From: Paraburkholderia sp. BL10I2N1
GTDB lineage: Bacteria > Pseudomonadota > Gammaproteobacteria > Burkholderiales > Burkholderiaceae
Direction: 5' to 3'
Length of the DNA: 64,000 bases
NCBI RefSeq assembly: GCF_004361815.1
Contig: NZ_SNWA01000001.1
Location: 1,364,001 to 1,428,000 of the forward strand
Position numbers and translations under genes: made by a program. Below the pieces are notes generated by a model. The model saw nothing but the letters and a program-made list of their open reading frames with translations, did no database searches and was not told where the DNA came from. How positions within the stretch are numbered: the stretch's first letter is position 1; the number at the start of each line of letters is the position of its first letter. Positions 51,285 through 60,467 of this stretch are shown here, in pieces.

Positions 51285-52184
51285 ATGGACCTGACTCTGC
51301 TCCGGGCATTCGCCACCGTCGCGCGCGAGGGCAATCTCACGCGCGCGGCAGTGCAGCTGCATCTGACCCAACCCGCCGTCAGCCTGCAGATCAAGCATCT
51401 GCAGGAAACGCTGGGCGTGACCCTGTTCACGCGAACGTCGCACGGACTGACGCTCACCCGTGACGGTCAGGCGCTGCTGCCGCACGCCGAACGCGCGCTC
51501 GCCGCCGCCAGCGACGTGCAGCGGGCCGCCGCCACGCTGCGTCACGAAGTGCGCGGCCGGCTGCGAATCGGAACGATCCTCGACCCGGAATTTCTGCGTC
51601 TTGGCGGTTTCCTGAAACCGCTCGTCGAAACCTGGCCGCATATCGAAACCGCGTTGCGGCACGGCATGTCCGGCTGGGTGCTCGACCAGATCCGCGCACG
51701 CGAACTCGACGTCGGCTATTACATCGGCCGGCCGGCCGAAGACGACAGCCGCGGCGACCTGGCGTTTCACGCGGTCACGCTCACCCATTTCCAGTATCGG
51801 GTGCTTGCGCCGGCCGGCTGGAAAGATCGCGTCAAAGGCGCGCGCGACTGGCGCGCCCTCGCCGCGCTGCCATGGATCTGGACGCCGCCCGCCTCCGCGC
51901 ATAACCGCCTGTTGTCGCATCTGTTCGACGAAGCCGGCGTGAAACCGGTGAAGGTGGCCGAAGTCGACCAGGAACCGTCGATGCTCGATCTCGTCAAATC
52001 GGGCGTCGGCCTGACGCTGGCCCGCGACGCGACCGCCATCGCCGAGGCTCACGCCCATGCGCTGACGATCATCGAAGGCATCACGGTGCCGACCGAACTC
52101 ACCTTCATCACCCTCGCCGGCCGCAAGGACGAACCGGCAATCGCCGCCGCGCTGAAGCTGATCGAGCAGCAATGGACGCTGTGA
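51285..52184 (+). CDS. LysR-family transcriptional regulator
   Basis: 299 residues. N-terminal winged helix-turn-helix (LLRAFATVAREGNLTRAAV with LTQPAVSLQIKHLQ) and C-terminal substrate-binding domain. Divergent from mmsA, the usual place for the regulator of its neighbour. Inducer unknown. Confidence 0.93.
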   Translation: MDLTLLRAFATVAREGNLTRAAVQLHLTQPAVSLQIKHLQETLGVTLFTRTSHGLTLTRDGQALLPHAERALAAASDVQRAAATLRHEVRGRLRIGTILDPEFLRLGGFLKPLVETWPHIETALRHGMSGWVLDQIRARELDVGYYIGRPAEDDSRGDLAFHAVTLTHFQYRVLAPAGWKDRVKGARDWRALAALPWIWTPPASAHNRLLSHLFDEAGVKPVKVAEVDQEPSMLDLVKSGVGLTLARDATAIAEAHAHALTIIEGITVPTELTFITLAGRKDEPAIAAALKLIEQQWTL

Positions 52185-52395
52185 ACGCGATCGGCGACGA
52201 TATGAGCCGCGCTCATGACAGCAGCCGCGCGTCTGTTCGATGACGTAACGACACCGTCACGCGCTTTTTGCTAGATTGGTGTTTTGCGCATCGCAGCCTT
52301 CGCTGCCTTTCAAGCGGTTTTCGTTGGTCCATTCCGGCTCGCTTCCATGCTGCATCTGAAGCTGCCGCCGTCCTATCCTTCGACTGGAGCCTTAC

Positions 52396-52932
52396 ATGGC
52401 ACGCAACATCGAGATCAAAGCCCGCGCCCGGCAGTTCGACCAACTCCGCGAACGCGCCGCCCAGCTTGCGCCGGAAGCGCCGCTGATCTTTCGCCAGCAG
52501 GATTTCTTCTACGACGTGCCGCGCGGCCGCCTGAAACTGCGCCAGTTCGACGACGGCACACCAGCCGAGTTGATCTTCTATCAGCGCGACGACCGGGATG
52601 GCCCGAAAGCGTCGTACTACACGCGCAGTCCGGTCACCAACGCCGATGCGATGCACTCACTGCTCGCCACCGCCCTCACAACACGCGGCATCGTCACGAA
52701 GGAGCGCCACGTCTATATCACCGGACGCACGCGGATTCATCTCGATCGGGTCGACGGTCTGGGAGATTTCGTCGAACTCGAAGTCCTGCTCGCGCCGGAT
52801 GACGACGAAGAAGGCGGCGAAGCCGAAGCGCACGCGGTGTTTGCGAAGCTGGGCGTGCCTGAGTCGGATCTCGTCGCAGTCGCCTATGTCGACCTGCTCA
52901 ACCCCAATAGCGAACCGCTGAAGGTGGCCTGA
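52396..52932 (+). CDS. CYTH-domain protein (class IV adenylate cyclase / triphosphatase-like)
   Basis: 178 residues of one CYTH tunnel fold, which binds triphosphate and divalent metal. The N-terminal acidic-basic pattern NIEIKARARQFDQL is the family opening, followed by LKLRQFDDGTPAELIFYQRDD and HLDRVDGLGDFVELEVLL, where acidic residues coordinate metal. Whether it makes cAMP or hydrolyses triphosphates cannot be decided. An acidic insert DDDEEGGEAEAH sits near the C terminus. Stands alone between the LysR gene and the Lrp gene. Confidence 0.85.
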   Translation: MARNIEIKARARQFDQLRERAAQLAPEAPLIFRQQDFFYDVPRGRLKLRQFDDGTPAELIFYQRDDRDGPKASYYTRSPVTNADAMHSLLATALTTRGIVTKERHVYITGRTRIHLDRVDGLGDFVELEVLLAPDDDEEGGEAEAHAVFAKLGVPESDLVAVAYVDLLNPNSEPLKVA

Positions 52933-52963
52933 GCCAGCCGGTGCCGTCACGCCCCGCCGTACT

Positions 52964-53455
52964 TCACGCGGCGGGAGCGCCCGGCGAAAGATGGCCGAGC
53001 GGCAGCGGCCCGTTGCGTTTGAAGGTCGTCAGCACGATGTTCGAGCGCACGCTGTCGACACCCGGCACGCGCATCAGCTTCTTCATCACGAACGACGACA
53101 GCGCGTTCAGATCCGGCGCCACGATACGCAGCAGGTAGTCAGCGTCGCCTACCACCGCATGGCACTCCAGCACCTCGGGCAACACGTCAAGCTGCTGCTG
53201 GAACTGCTCGATGATCGAGTCGCCATGATGCTTGAGCTTTAAACTGGTGAACGCAGTCACGCCCAGCCCGAGCTTTTCGGGCCGCAATACAACCCGGTAA
53301 CCATCGATCACACCCGCCGCCTCCAGCCGCTGGAGCCGCCGGCCGATCTGCGAAGGCGACAGCGGTACCTGCTCGCCGAGCTGTTGATGTGTGGCGCGTC
53401 CGAAGCGCTGCAGCACTTCCAGCAGCGCCAGATCGAAGTGATCGAGTTCCAGCAT
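52964..53455 (-). CDS. Lrp/AsnC-family transcriptional regulator
   Basis: 163 residues from ATG 53455 (MLELDHFDLALLEVLQRF), with an N-terminal helix-turn-helix (QQLGEQVPLSPSQIGRRLQRLEAAG) and the C-terminal RAM ligand-binding domain. Divergent from phhA; 139 bases apart with an A+T-rich palindrome between. Likely a local regulator of phenylalanine or tyrosine use. Confidence 0.93.
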   Translation of the reverse strand: MLELDHFDLALLEVLQRFGRATHQQLGEQVPLSPSQIGRRLQRLEAAGVIDGYRVVLRPEKLGLGVTAFTSLKLKHHGDSIIEQFQQQLDVLPEVLECHAVVGDADYLLRIVAPDLNALSSFVMKKLMRVPGVDSVRSNIVLTTFKRNGPLPLGHLSPGAPAA

Positions 53456-53487
53456 GATGATTCTCCGCACCAATTCCTATATGGATG

Positions 53488-53509
53488 CATGATTATTGCA
53501 TAAATCATG
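53488..53509. promoter_or_regulatory. Candidate Lrp operator between lrp-like gene and phhA
   Basis: CATGATT (53488-53494) and AATCATG (53503-53509) form a 7-bp inverted repeat with an 8-base spacer, inside an A+T-rich stretch unlike its surroundings. The size and composition fit Lrp-family sites. Confidence 0.5.
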
Positions 53510-53594
53510 TATATCAAGCCAGTATTGCGCCCTTTCCGCACCTTACACGCTCTACACTGACAGGCATTGGAACCCTGCTGCAAAGCGCAAGATC

Positions 53595-54485
53595 ATGTCG
53601 ACCGCAAACACCGCGAAACTAAAGGAACAGTTCGAAGCCGGCCTCGAAACCCGCGCCGATTTCACCATCGACCAGCCAATGCATCGCTACGGCGCCGTCG
53701 ATCACGCGGTGTGGAGCCAGCTTTATACGCGGCAAGCCGCCCTCCTCAAGGGCCGCGTCTGCGATGAATTTCTGGCGGGTCTCGAACGGCTGAATCTGTC
53801 GGCCGAACGCGTGCCGTCGTTCGACGCGATCAACGCCAGGCTCACACCTTCCACCGGCTGGCGGATCGTCGCGGTGCCTGGGCTCGTGCCGGATTGCGTG
53901 TTTTTCGAGCATCTCGCGAATCGCCGTTTTCCGGTGACGTGGTGGATGCGCCGACCCGACCAGCTCGACTATCTTCAGGAGCCGGACTGTTTCCACGACC
54001 TCTTCGGCCATGTTCCGCTCCTGATCAATCCTGTCTTCGCCGATTACGTGCACGCGTATGGCCGCGCTGCACTCGCCGCCAGCGACGCCGGCGCGCTGCC
54101 GCTGCTCGCCCGCCTGTACTGGTACACGGTCGAATTCGGCCTGATTCGCGATGCGGCGAGCCCGAACGGCGTGAAGATCTACGGTGCGGGCATCGTGTCG
54201 AGCAAGGGTGAGACGCTGTACAGCCAGCAGAGCGACGCGCCGAACCGGCTCGGCTTCGACCTGGAACGCGTGATGCAAACGCGCTACCGGATCGACACGT
54301 TCCAGAAGACCTACTTCGTGATCGACGACCTGGCACAGCTATTCGATGTCGCCCGCACTGACTTCGCGCCGCTGCTCGCGAGGCTCGCCAATGCGCCGGC
54401 CTTCACAGCAGGAGAAGTCCACGACGCAGATCGCGTGTTCACGCGCGGCACCCGGGAAGGCTGGGAAGCGGATGGCGACATCTGA
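53595..54485 (+). CDS. phhA: Phenylalanine 4-monooxygenase
   Basis: 296-residue iron, tetrahydropterin-dependent hydroxylase that makes tyrosine from phenylalanine. The metal His pair is in DCFHDLFGHVPLL and the Glu ligand is in YWYTVEFGLI. Start is ATG 53595 (MSTANTAKLKEQF); the longer in-frame reading from 53496 runs through the operator region. phhB follows 170 bases downstream. Confidence 0.97.
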   Translation: MSTANTAKLKEQFEAGLETRADFTIDQPMHRYGAVDHAVWSQLYTRQAALLKGRVCDEFLAGLERLNLSAERVPSFDAINARLTPSTGWRIVAVPGLVPDCVFFEHLANRRFPVTWWMRRPDQLDYLQEPDCFHDLFGHVPLLINPVFADYVHAYGRAALAASDAGALPLLARLYWYTVEFGLIRDAASPNGVKIYGAGIVSSKGETLYSQQSDAPNRLGFDLERVMQTRYRIDTFQKTYFVIDDLAQLFDVARTDFAPLLARLANAPAFTAGEVHDADRVFTRGTREGWEADGDI

Positions 54486-54655
54486 CATCTGATAGCGCCG
54501 GGGCCGGCCTGAAGACGCGAGTGTCAGGTCAGCAGGTCCAAAGCAACGCACGGGTAAACGTGAAAAAATAGCTGCACGAACGCGTTTCGCGCTGAAACCA
54601 CTGTCTGTATGGCCGGCGTGAGCGCGCGCCCACATGTGCAAAAGAGGTAACCGCG

Positions 54656-54961
54656 ATGATCCACAAACTGACTTCCGAAGAGCGCTCGACGCAAATCGGC
54701 CAGCTCAACGGCTGGCAGGCCGCCAGGGGACGCGATGCGATCCAGCGCCAGTACCAGTTCGCCGACTTCAACGAGGCATTCGGTTTCATGACGCGCGTCG
54801 CGATCAAGGCGCAGGAAATGGACCACCACCCGGAGTGGTTCAACGTCTACAACAAGGTGGAAATCACGCTGTCGACGCACGAAGCAGACGGCGTCACAGA
54901 ACGCGATATCAAGCTGGCCCGTTTTATCGACGAAGTGGCGAAATCCATTCAGGGCGCTTAA
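54656..54961 (+). CDS. phhB: Pterin-4a-carbinolamine dehydratase
   Basis: 101 residues. Active-site pattern [16 protein letters not shown] and the later [16 protein letters not shown] are conserved. Regenerates the pterin cofactor used by PhhA. AGAGG precedes the start. Confidence 0.96.
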   Translation: MIHKLTSEERSTQIGQLNGWQAARGRDAIQRQYQFADFNEAFGFMTRVAIKAQEMDHHPEWFNVYNKVEITLSTHEADGVTERDIKLARFIDEVAKSIQGA

Positions 54962-55045
54962 ACCAGGGTCAGGCTCAGGAGGAAAACCGGCTAACGTCTA
55001 TAATGAAAGCGTTTTGCAGGTATTCAGGCGGGCAAACCTTCACTT

Positions 55046-55270
55046 CTAAAGGCCATTTTTAAGGCGCACGTAAGAATCCCACGCTTCGCGCGCGGCCGCG
55101 TCCAAACCTTCCGGTGACAGCCTGGTCTGACGCTGTACAATCATCTGCGCATACGGCTTGGAGAGCGCGCTTGCCTCCTTGCACAAGCTGAGTTCGTCGC
55201 CGCTCGAAGGTGAGCGGCTGCGCCAGAAGTTGATCGCGGCTTCAAGTTCGTTGATCGTAATATCGGACAT
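55046..55270 (-). CDS. Small DUF3717-type protein
   Basis: 74 residues starting MSDITINELEAAINFWRSR. I recognise it as a Burkholderiales small protein of the DUF3717 type; helical, no Cys, no signal. The ATG at 55270 is used; an in-frame GTG at 55285 adds five residues. Function unknown. Divergent from the response regulator. Confidence 0.75.
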   Translation of the reverse strand: MSDITINELEAAINFWRSRSPSSGDELSLCKEASALSKPYAQMIVQRQTRLSPEGLDAAAREAWDSYVRLKNGL

Positions 55271-55387
55271 GACTTTCGTGATCACTCGATGGCCGTATGG
55301 TGCGGCGGGCCCGCACCGCTTGTGCAGCAGGCGCCCCGGCGAACCGAGTGCCTGATACGCCTAACCCATTGTACTTGAGCGAAATCC

Positions 55388-56074
55388 ATGCGACTCCTTC
55401 TGATCGAAGATGACCGCCCCATCGCACGCGGCATCCAAAGCAGCCTCGAACAAGCCGGCTTCACGGTCGACATGGTCCACGACGGCATCTTCGCCGAACA
55501 GGCTCTGACGCAGAACCGGCACGAACTCGTGATCCTTGATCTGGGCCTGCCCGGCATCGACGGCATGACGCTGCTCTCACGCTTCCGCCAGAGCAACCGT
55601 CACACGCCAGTGATCGTGCTGACCGCGCGCGACGAGCTGAACGACCGTGTTCAAGGTTTGAACTCCGGCGCCGACGACTACATGCTGAAGCCGTTCGAAC
55701 CCGCCGAACTCGAAGCGCGTATCCGCGCCGTGATGCGCCGCAGCGGCCCGCACGGCGACATGCCGCGTCCGGAAGTATCGCTGGGCGGTGTGCGCCTGTC
55801 GGGCGTCGACCGTCGCATCTTCAACGACGACAAGCCGCTCGAACTGTCGCCGCGCGAATTCGCAGTGCTCGAAATGCTGCTGCTACGCCACGGCCGCGTG
55901 GTCAGTAAGGCGCAACTGCAGGATCATCTGACGCATTTCGGCGGCGATCTCGGCGATACGGCAATCGAAGTCTACGTGCACCGCGTGCGCAAAAAGCTCG
56001 AAGCCTGCCGCGTGGAAATCGTCACGGTGCGGGGCTTCGGTTATCTGTTGCAGGAAATCCGTCAGGCCGCCTGA
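55388..56074 (+). CDS. OmpR-family response regulator (TctD/QseB-like)
   Basis: 228 residues: receiver domain with acidic pocket IEDD (residues 6-9), phosphoacceptor Asp51 in VILDLGLPGIDG and Lys in MLKPFEPAEL; then a winged-helix DNA-binding domain ending RVRKKLEACRVEIVTVRGFGYLL. Precedes its sensor kinase gene by 193 bases. Tricarboxylate transport genes, which TctD controls, are not in this window. Confidence 0.94.
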   Translation: MRLLLIEDDRPIARGIQSSLEQAGFTVDMVHDGIFAEQALTQNRHELVILDLGLPGIDGMTLLSRFRQSNRHTPVIVLTARDELNDRVQGLNSGADDYMLKPFEPAELEARIRAVMRRSGPHGDMPRPEVSLGGVRLSGVDRRIFNDDKPLELSPREFAVLEMLLLRHGRVVSKAQLQDHLTHFGGDLGDTAIEVYVHRVRKKLEACRVEIVTVRGFGYLLQEIRQAA

Positions 56075-56267
56075 ATCTGCTGGAGCCTGGTGGAAGTGGT
56101 TAGACCTCGTGTCAAACGGGCTGGCCAGGCAGGGCCGGAGCTGTTCAGCGGCGCGTCGGCATCTATCCGCACCCTTCTGCATCCGATGCGCGGTACGCAG
56201 ACATCCGGCCACTTTCCGCGGATCAGGGCGACCTGATCCGCAGTTGATACTCTTCGCGCGTTCGACC

Positions 56268-57767
56268 ATGTCCCATCCGGTCGCGACCAGCCTGCGGCGC
56301 TCATTGCTGCGCCGCCTCGCTGCTCCTCTTTCGCTGCTCGCGCTGATGAGCGGGCTCATCGCTTACTGGCTTGCATGGCAGTACACGCAGCATGTCGTCG
56401 ACCGGTCGCTGGCCGACCTTGCCACCGCTATCTCGAGGCAGGTGCAGATCTCCGGACCGGATGTGCGGATCACCGTACCACCGCTCGCGCAGGCGATGTT
56501 CTCGGATCCTGTCGAACAGCTGGTCTACCGGATCAGCAATGGCGAAACGGAAATCGCCGGTGATCCGAAACTCCCTCTGCAGGGCGCCAACGTGCGTCGC
56601 ATGCACTATGCGTATGTGTTCGAGACGCTGCACGAAGGCACCAGCGTGCGCGTCGCGCAGGTGCGGGTCGATCAGCCAAGCGGCAATCCGATCGTTGTCG
56701 AGGTCGGTCAGCCAGTCCATCACCGCTTCCGCATCGCCGCAGAATTTCTCGTCGCCATCATGATGCCGCTGCTGCTGTTGCTACTGGCCGGCTGGGTGAT
56801 CGTGTGGCGCGTCGTGAACCAGCAACTCAACCCGCTGACCGACCTGGCCGATTCACTGAACCGGCAGACGCACACGTCGCTCGAGCCCGTCGATGAGACT
56901 TTCGTGCCGGTCGAAATCCGGCCGCTCACAGGTGCACTGAACGCACTGCTCGAACGCCTTAAAACCGCGCTCGACGCGCAGCGCAAATTCATCGCTGATG
57001 CCGCGCATCAACTGCGCACGCCGCTCACCGCCGTGAAACTGCACGCCGAACAGGCGGCTGTCGCGCGCGAACCGAAACAGGTGCTTGCCGCCGTGCGTGA
57101 ACTGCGCGCGGCCGCGGATCGCGCGGTGCGCCTGTCCAACCAGTTGCTTTCGCTGGCGCGCGCGGAGCCAGGTGAACAGGCCGCCCGCTTCGTGAACGTC
57201 GACATGGCCGCGCTCGCGTTCGAGACCGGCGCCGAATGGGTGCCGCGCGCGCTGGGGGTTCATATCGACCTCGGCTTCCAGCGTCTTGACGATCCAGCCA
57301 ACGATCAGCCGTTGATCGCGCGCGGCAATCCGGTGCTCCTGCACGAAGTGATCGCGAACCTGCTCGATAACGCATTGAAGTACGTGCCGCCCTCCCGCTT
57401 CGACGGCGGACGCATCACCGTCACGGTATCGCAGACCGAGATAGACGGGAAGCCGATGGCCGAAATTGCCGTCGAGGACAACGGCGCCGGCGTGGCGCCG
57501 AAGCAGCAGGCCGAACTCTTCAAACGCTTCTTCCGCGGCGACGGACAAAGCGACACCAGCGTTGACGGCGGCGCGGGACTTGGGCTCGCAATCGTCCATG
57601 ACATCATGGTGCTGCACGGCGGCAGCGTGCATTACGAAGACGCACCCGACGGCGGCGCACGTTTCATCGTGCGGATCCCGCTCGTCACTGCCAGTGCGAC
57701 CAACGCCTGCGATACAGCACGGCGCGCTCCAAAAAAATCGGCGCATCACGCGCCGATCGATATGTGA
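56268..57767 (+). CDS. Sensor histidine kinase (TctE-like)
   Basis: 499 residues. Membrane helix LLALMSGLIAYWLAW near the N terminus, a periplasmic domain (about 45-170), second helix IMMPLLLLLLAGWVIVW, HAMP, His in FIADAAHQLRTPLT, N-box IANLLDNALKYVPP and G-boxes VEDNGAGVAP and GGAGLGLAIVHD. Start taken at ATG 56268 (MSHPVATSLRRSLLRR); the frame is open to 56109 but with unlikely composition. Ribosome site is weak. The last codons lie in the SET gene's terminator. Confidence 0.93.
   Translation: MSHPVATSLRRSLLRRLAAPLSLLALMSGLIAYWLAWQYTQHVVDRSLADLATAISRQVQISGPDVRITVPPLAQAMFSDPVEQLVYRISNGETEIAGDPKLPLQGANVRRMHYAYVFETLHEGTSVRVAQVRVDQPSGNPIVVEVGQPVHHRFRIAAEFLVAIMMPLLLLLLAGWVIVWRVVNQQLNPLTDLADSLNRQTHTSLEPVDETFVPVEIRPLTGALNALLERLKTALDAQRKFIADAAHQLRTPLTAVKLHAEQAAVAREPKQVLAAVRELRAAADRAVRLSNQLLSLARAEPGEQAARFVNVDMAALAFETGAEWVPRALGVHIDLGFQRLDDPANDQPLIARGNPVLLHEVIANLLDNALKYVPPSRFDGGRITVTVSQTEIDGKPMAEIAVEDNGAGVAPKQQAELFKRFFRGDGQSDTSVDGGAGLGLAIVHDIMVLHGGSVHYEDAPDGGARFIVRIPLVTASATNACDTARRAPKKSAHHAPIDM
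57731..57757 (-). terminator. Terminator of the SET gene embedded in the kinase coding region
   Basis: ATCGGCGC / GCGCCGAT (8 bp, 5-base loop) with a seven-base A-run to the left, read as TTTTTTT on the minus strand, about 50 bases after the SET stop and inside the last codons of the kinase. Confidence 0.75.
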
Positions 57768-57776
57768 CTGTGTGCC

Positions 57777-57798
57777 GGGCTGCATTGCGTTGCAGCCC
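57777..57798 (+). terminator. Hairpin after the kinase gene
   Basis: GGGCTGCA / TGCAGCCC, 8-bp stem with six-base loop, 10 bases past the kinase stop; U-tract weak. Confidence 0.55.
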
Positions 57799-57805
57799 GC
57801 CCAGA

Positions 57806-58285
57806 TCATTTCTTCTTCTTTGCTTTCTTATCCGTCTTGTCAGGGGCGGCCAGCATCGTGCCACGACATTTACGCGCGCCGCAGCGGCACTCGTATTCGC
57901 GCTTGAGTTTCTTCGTCTGACGCGCGTCGATCACAAGACCGTAGTCATAGAACAGTTCTTCGCCAGCTTCGATCTCGCGTAGTGCGTGGATGTACACGTG
58001 CCCGTCGATTTCTTCCGCTTCGCAGTTCGGCGCACACGAATGGTTGATCCAGCGCGCACTGTTACCGTCGACCTTGCCGTCGATCACATGTCCGCTATCC
58101 AGTGCGAAGTAAAACGTGTGATTCGGTTCCTCAGGGTTGTGAGGATGACGTCGCAAAGCTTCTTTCCACGAGATCCGCTCACCCTTGTATTCGATCAGGC
58201 GCTCGCCGGCTGCGATCGCTTCTGCGGCAAACACGCCTTTGCCGTGCACACCTGAGCGGCGCACGACGATCCTGCGTGAACTCAT
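57806..58285 (-). CDS. SET-domain protein (putative lysine methyltransferase)
   Basis: 159 residues from ATG 58285 (MSSRRIVVRRSGVHGKGVFA). SET motifs RWINHSCAPNCEAEEIDG and EELFYDYG for cofactor and catalysis are present, and a post-SET Cys cluster YECRCGARKCRG precedes a Lys-rich tail (DKKAKKKK). SET enzymes use SAM to methylate protein lysines; the bacterial target is unknown. The longer in-frame reading to 58486 is not supported. Confidence 0.9.
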   Translation of the reverse strand: MSSRRIVVRRSGVHGKGVFAAEAIAAGERLIEYKGERISWKEALRRHPHNPEEPNHTFYFALDSGHVIDGKVDGNSARWINHSCAPNCEAEEIDGHVYIHALREIEAGEELFYDYGLVIDARQTKKLKREYECRCGARKCRGTMLAAPDKTDKKAKKKK

Positions 58286-58504
58286 TGAATGAATCCTTGT
58301 GAAGAACTGGAGCTGAACATCCGACTGTCGCCACTCCTGGCACCTTGAACCAGCCGACTTTTTCCGACGCGGATAGCAAACGCGGCGCCCTGGCGGCGCC
58401 GCGTGGTCCTGCGACGCTCGTGCGCCACAACCGGCATCGTACACGTTAGAGACGGCTTCGTTCAACCTTGAAAGAAGCGAGCCCACTATCGGGGTGCTGC
58501 GTCT

Positions 58505-59617
58505 TCAACGCTGCCCTAACGTGGTCTCACCGAATAGCGCTTTCTGGTCGCGCGGTTGCGAACGCCAGTATTGCGGCGGTGCTTCGACGGTCGCGCCGAG
58601 TTGCGCGGCAGCGTGCCACGGCCAGCGTGGATCGTAGAGCATCGCGCGCGCCATCGCGATCATGTCGGCGTTGCCCTTTTCGATCAGATCGTTGGCATGC
58701 TGCGGATCGGTGATGAGGCCGACAGCGATCGTCGTCATACCCGTCGCTTCCTTCACCGCGTCCGCGAATGGCACCTGATAGCCAGGTTCGAGCGGAATCT
58801 TCTGCAGCGGCGATACGCCACCGGACGACACGTCGATCCAGTCGCAGCCACGCTTTTTCAGTTCGTGCGCAAAGGCAATCGTGTCGTCGAGGGTCCAGCC
58901 GCCGTCCACCCAGTCGGTTGCCGACACTCGTACGCCGACCGGTTTGTCGGCTGGAAATGCCGCGCGCACGATGTCAATGATTTCCAGCGGGAAACGCATG
59001 CGGTTTTCACTCGAGCCGCCGTAGTCATCGGTGCGCTGATTGGCGAGCGGCGACAGGAATTGATGCAGCAGATAACCATGCGCGGCGTGCACCTCGATCG
59101 CATCGATGCCGAGACGCGCGGCGCGCCGGGTCGAAGCAGCGAACGCTTCCCGGATTCGGTTCAGCCCCGCTGAATCCAGTGCGAGCGGCGGCTCTTCGCC
59201 CGCCTTGTGCGGCAGCGACGACGGCGCATGCGGCAACCAGCCGCCTTCCGAAACCGGAATCAGCTGACCGCCTTCCCATGGCACATGACTCGACGCCTTG
59301 CGCCCCGCGTGCGATAGCTGCATCGCCACGGGAATGTGAGCATGCTTGCGGATTGCCGCGAGAACCGGCTTGAGTGCCGCTTCGGTGACGTCGTCCCACA
59401 AACCGAGATCTCCAGGTGTAATGCGTCCGTCGGGTTCGACGGAAGTCGCCTCGATGCACAGCAGACCGGCACCGGACAGCGCAAGATGGCCAAGATGGAT
59501 CATGTGCCACTCGTTCGCCTCGCCACGCTCGGCGGAGTACTGGCACATCGGGGACACGACGATGCGGTTCCGAAGCGTCACGCTACGCAGCGTGAGCGGA
59601 GAAAAGAGCGCACTCAT
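58505..59617 (-). CDS. Old Yellow Enzyme, NADH:flavin oxidoreductase (YqjM/XenA class)
   Basis: 370-residue FMN ene-reductase. N terminus MSALFSPLTLRSVTLRNRIVVSPMCQYSAE has the Cys typical of YqjM-type enzymes, and the active-site block EVHAAHGYLLHQFLSPLANQRTDDYGGS follows. Reduces activated alkenes with NAD(P)H. The in-frame start at 59818 would add 67 low-complexity residues and is rejected. Substrate unknown. Confidence 0.93.
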   Translation of the reverse strand: MSALFSPLTLRSVTLRNRIVVSPMCQYSAERGEANEWHMIHLGHLALSGAGLLCIEATSVEPDGRITPGDLGLWDDVTEAALKPVLAAIRKHAHIPVAMQLSHAGRKASSHVPWEGGQLIPVSEGGWLPHAPSSLPHKAGEEPPLALDSAGLNRIREAFAASTRRAARLGIDAIEVHAAHGYLLHQFLSPLANQRTDDYGGSSENRMRFPLEIIDIVRAAFPADKPVGVRVSATDWVDGGWTLDDTIAFAHELKKRGCDWIDVSSGGVSPLQKIPLEPGYQVPFADAVKEATGMTTIAVGLITDPQHANDLIEKGNADMIAMARAMLYDPRWPWHAAAQLGATVEAPPQYWRSQPRDQKALFGETTLGQR

Positions 59618-59720
59618 GGGATTCTCGCGAAGGAAGAGCCGAAGAGCGAACGAGAATAGCACCGTGCCCGATTTACCGCTGGGCGCATGACGCAGACCGC
59701 AGCCAAACTGAAATGTCGAG

Positions 59721-60467
59721 CTACGCGACCTGCTTTTTGCTGGACGTCTGGCTGGACGGCGTGTCGAGACGGCTTGCCCACGATTCGACCTTGCCGCTCG
59801 CGAGGCGCTTCGACGCAATCGCGCGCCAGGACGGTGTCAGCGTTTCGAGATTCGCCATGTCTTCGAGCGCCGCACGATCGTCGCGATCGACGTAAAGCAC
59901 GCGTAGCAGACGCTCGACGGTCCACGCCGGATGAGGGCGTGCAAGCCGCTCGATCGAATCGCCGGCCCCAATTTCACCGGCTTCGAGCACGCGGTAATAC
60001 CAGCCAGTGCGACGTGTGTCCTGCACCCGGCGCGACATGTCATCCCGATCGAATCGGACGCTGAGCTTCCAGCACGGCTGCCTCGGCTGGGAAATCTGCA
60101 CGAGCGCGCCGCCGATGCGATACACGTCACCAACGCACACCGTCGTCTCGGTCATTCCTGATGTGCTGAGGTTTTCGCCGAATGCGCCGCGTGCGTCTAG
60201 CCGTGTCGAACCGGCCGCACCAATGGAAGCCGCAGCCCACTCGTCGCGCCACACCGCGTAGTGATCGAATGGGTAATGGTGCAGCGCCATTTCTGGTCCG
60301 CCGTGGTGCTTACGTTCAGCCTGCTCGTCGCCTTCGAGACCGGTCTCGCCAAGCCACACCCGCCCTTCGACTGGCAATTTGCCGATTGCACTGAGCTTGC
60401 CTTTGTCGCCAAGCGGCGCAACGATGCCAGTCAGTACCGCGTCGACGCGATAAATCGCCTCGCTCAC
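59721..60467 (-). CDS. MOSC-domain protein (YiiM-like)
   Basis: 248 residues of the molybdenum-cofactor sulfurase C-terminal (MOSC) family. The Cys in QISQPRQPCWKLSVRF is the conserved one; GEGFLEGDEQAERKHHGG-like start appears as GETGLEGDEQAERKHHGG. YiiM proteins reduce N-hydroxylated compounds. Its ATG overlaps the end of the amidotransferase gene (60464-60467), so they form an operon. Confidence 0.88.
   Translation of the reverse strand: MSEAIYRVDAVLTGIVAPLGDKGKLSAIGKLPVEGRVWLGETGLEGDEQAERKHHGGPEMALHHYPFDHYAVWRDEWAAASIGAAGSTRLDARGAFGENLSTSGMTETTVCVGDVYRIGGALVQISQPRQPCWKLSVRFDRDDMSRRVQDTRRTGWYYRVLEAGEIGAGDSIERLARPHPAWTVERLLRVLYVDRDDRAALEDMANLETLTPSWRAIASKRLASGKVESWASRLDTPSSQTSSKKQVA

Noticed and set aside
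56109..56267. Longer N terminus for the sensor kinase
   Set aside because: The frame is open but the residues are Arg/Ser/Cys-rich and unlike sensor kinases; the helix begins after 56268.
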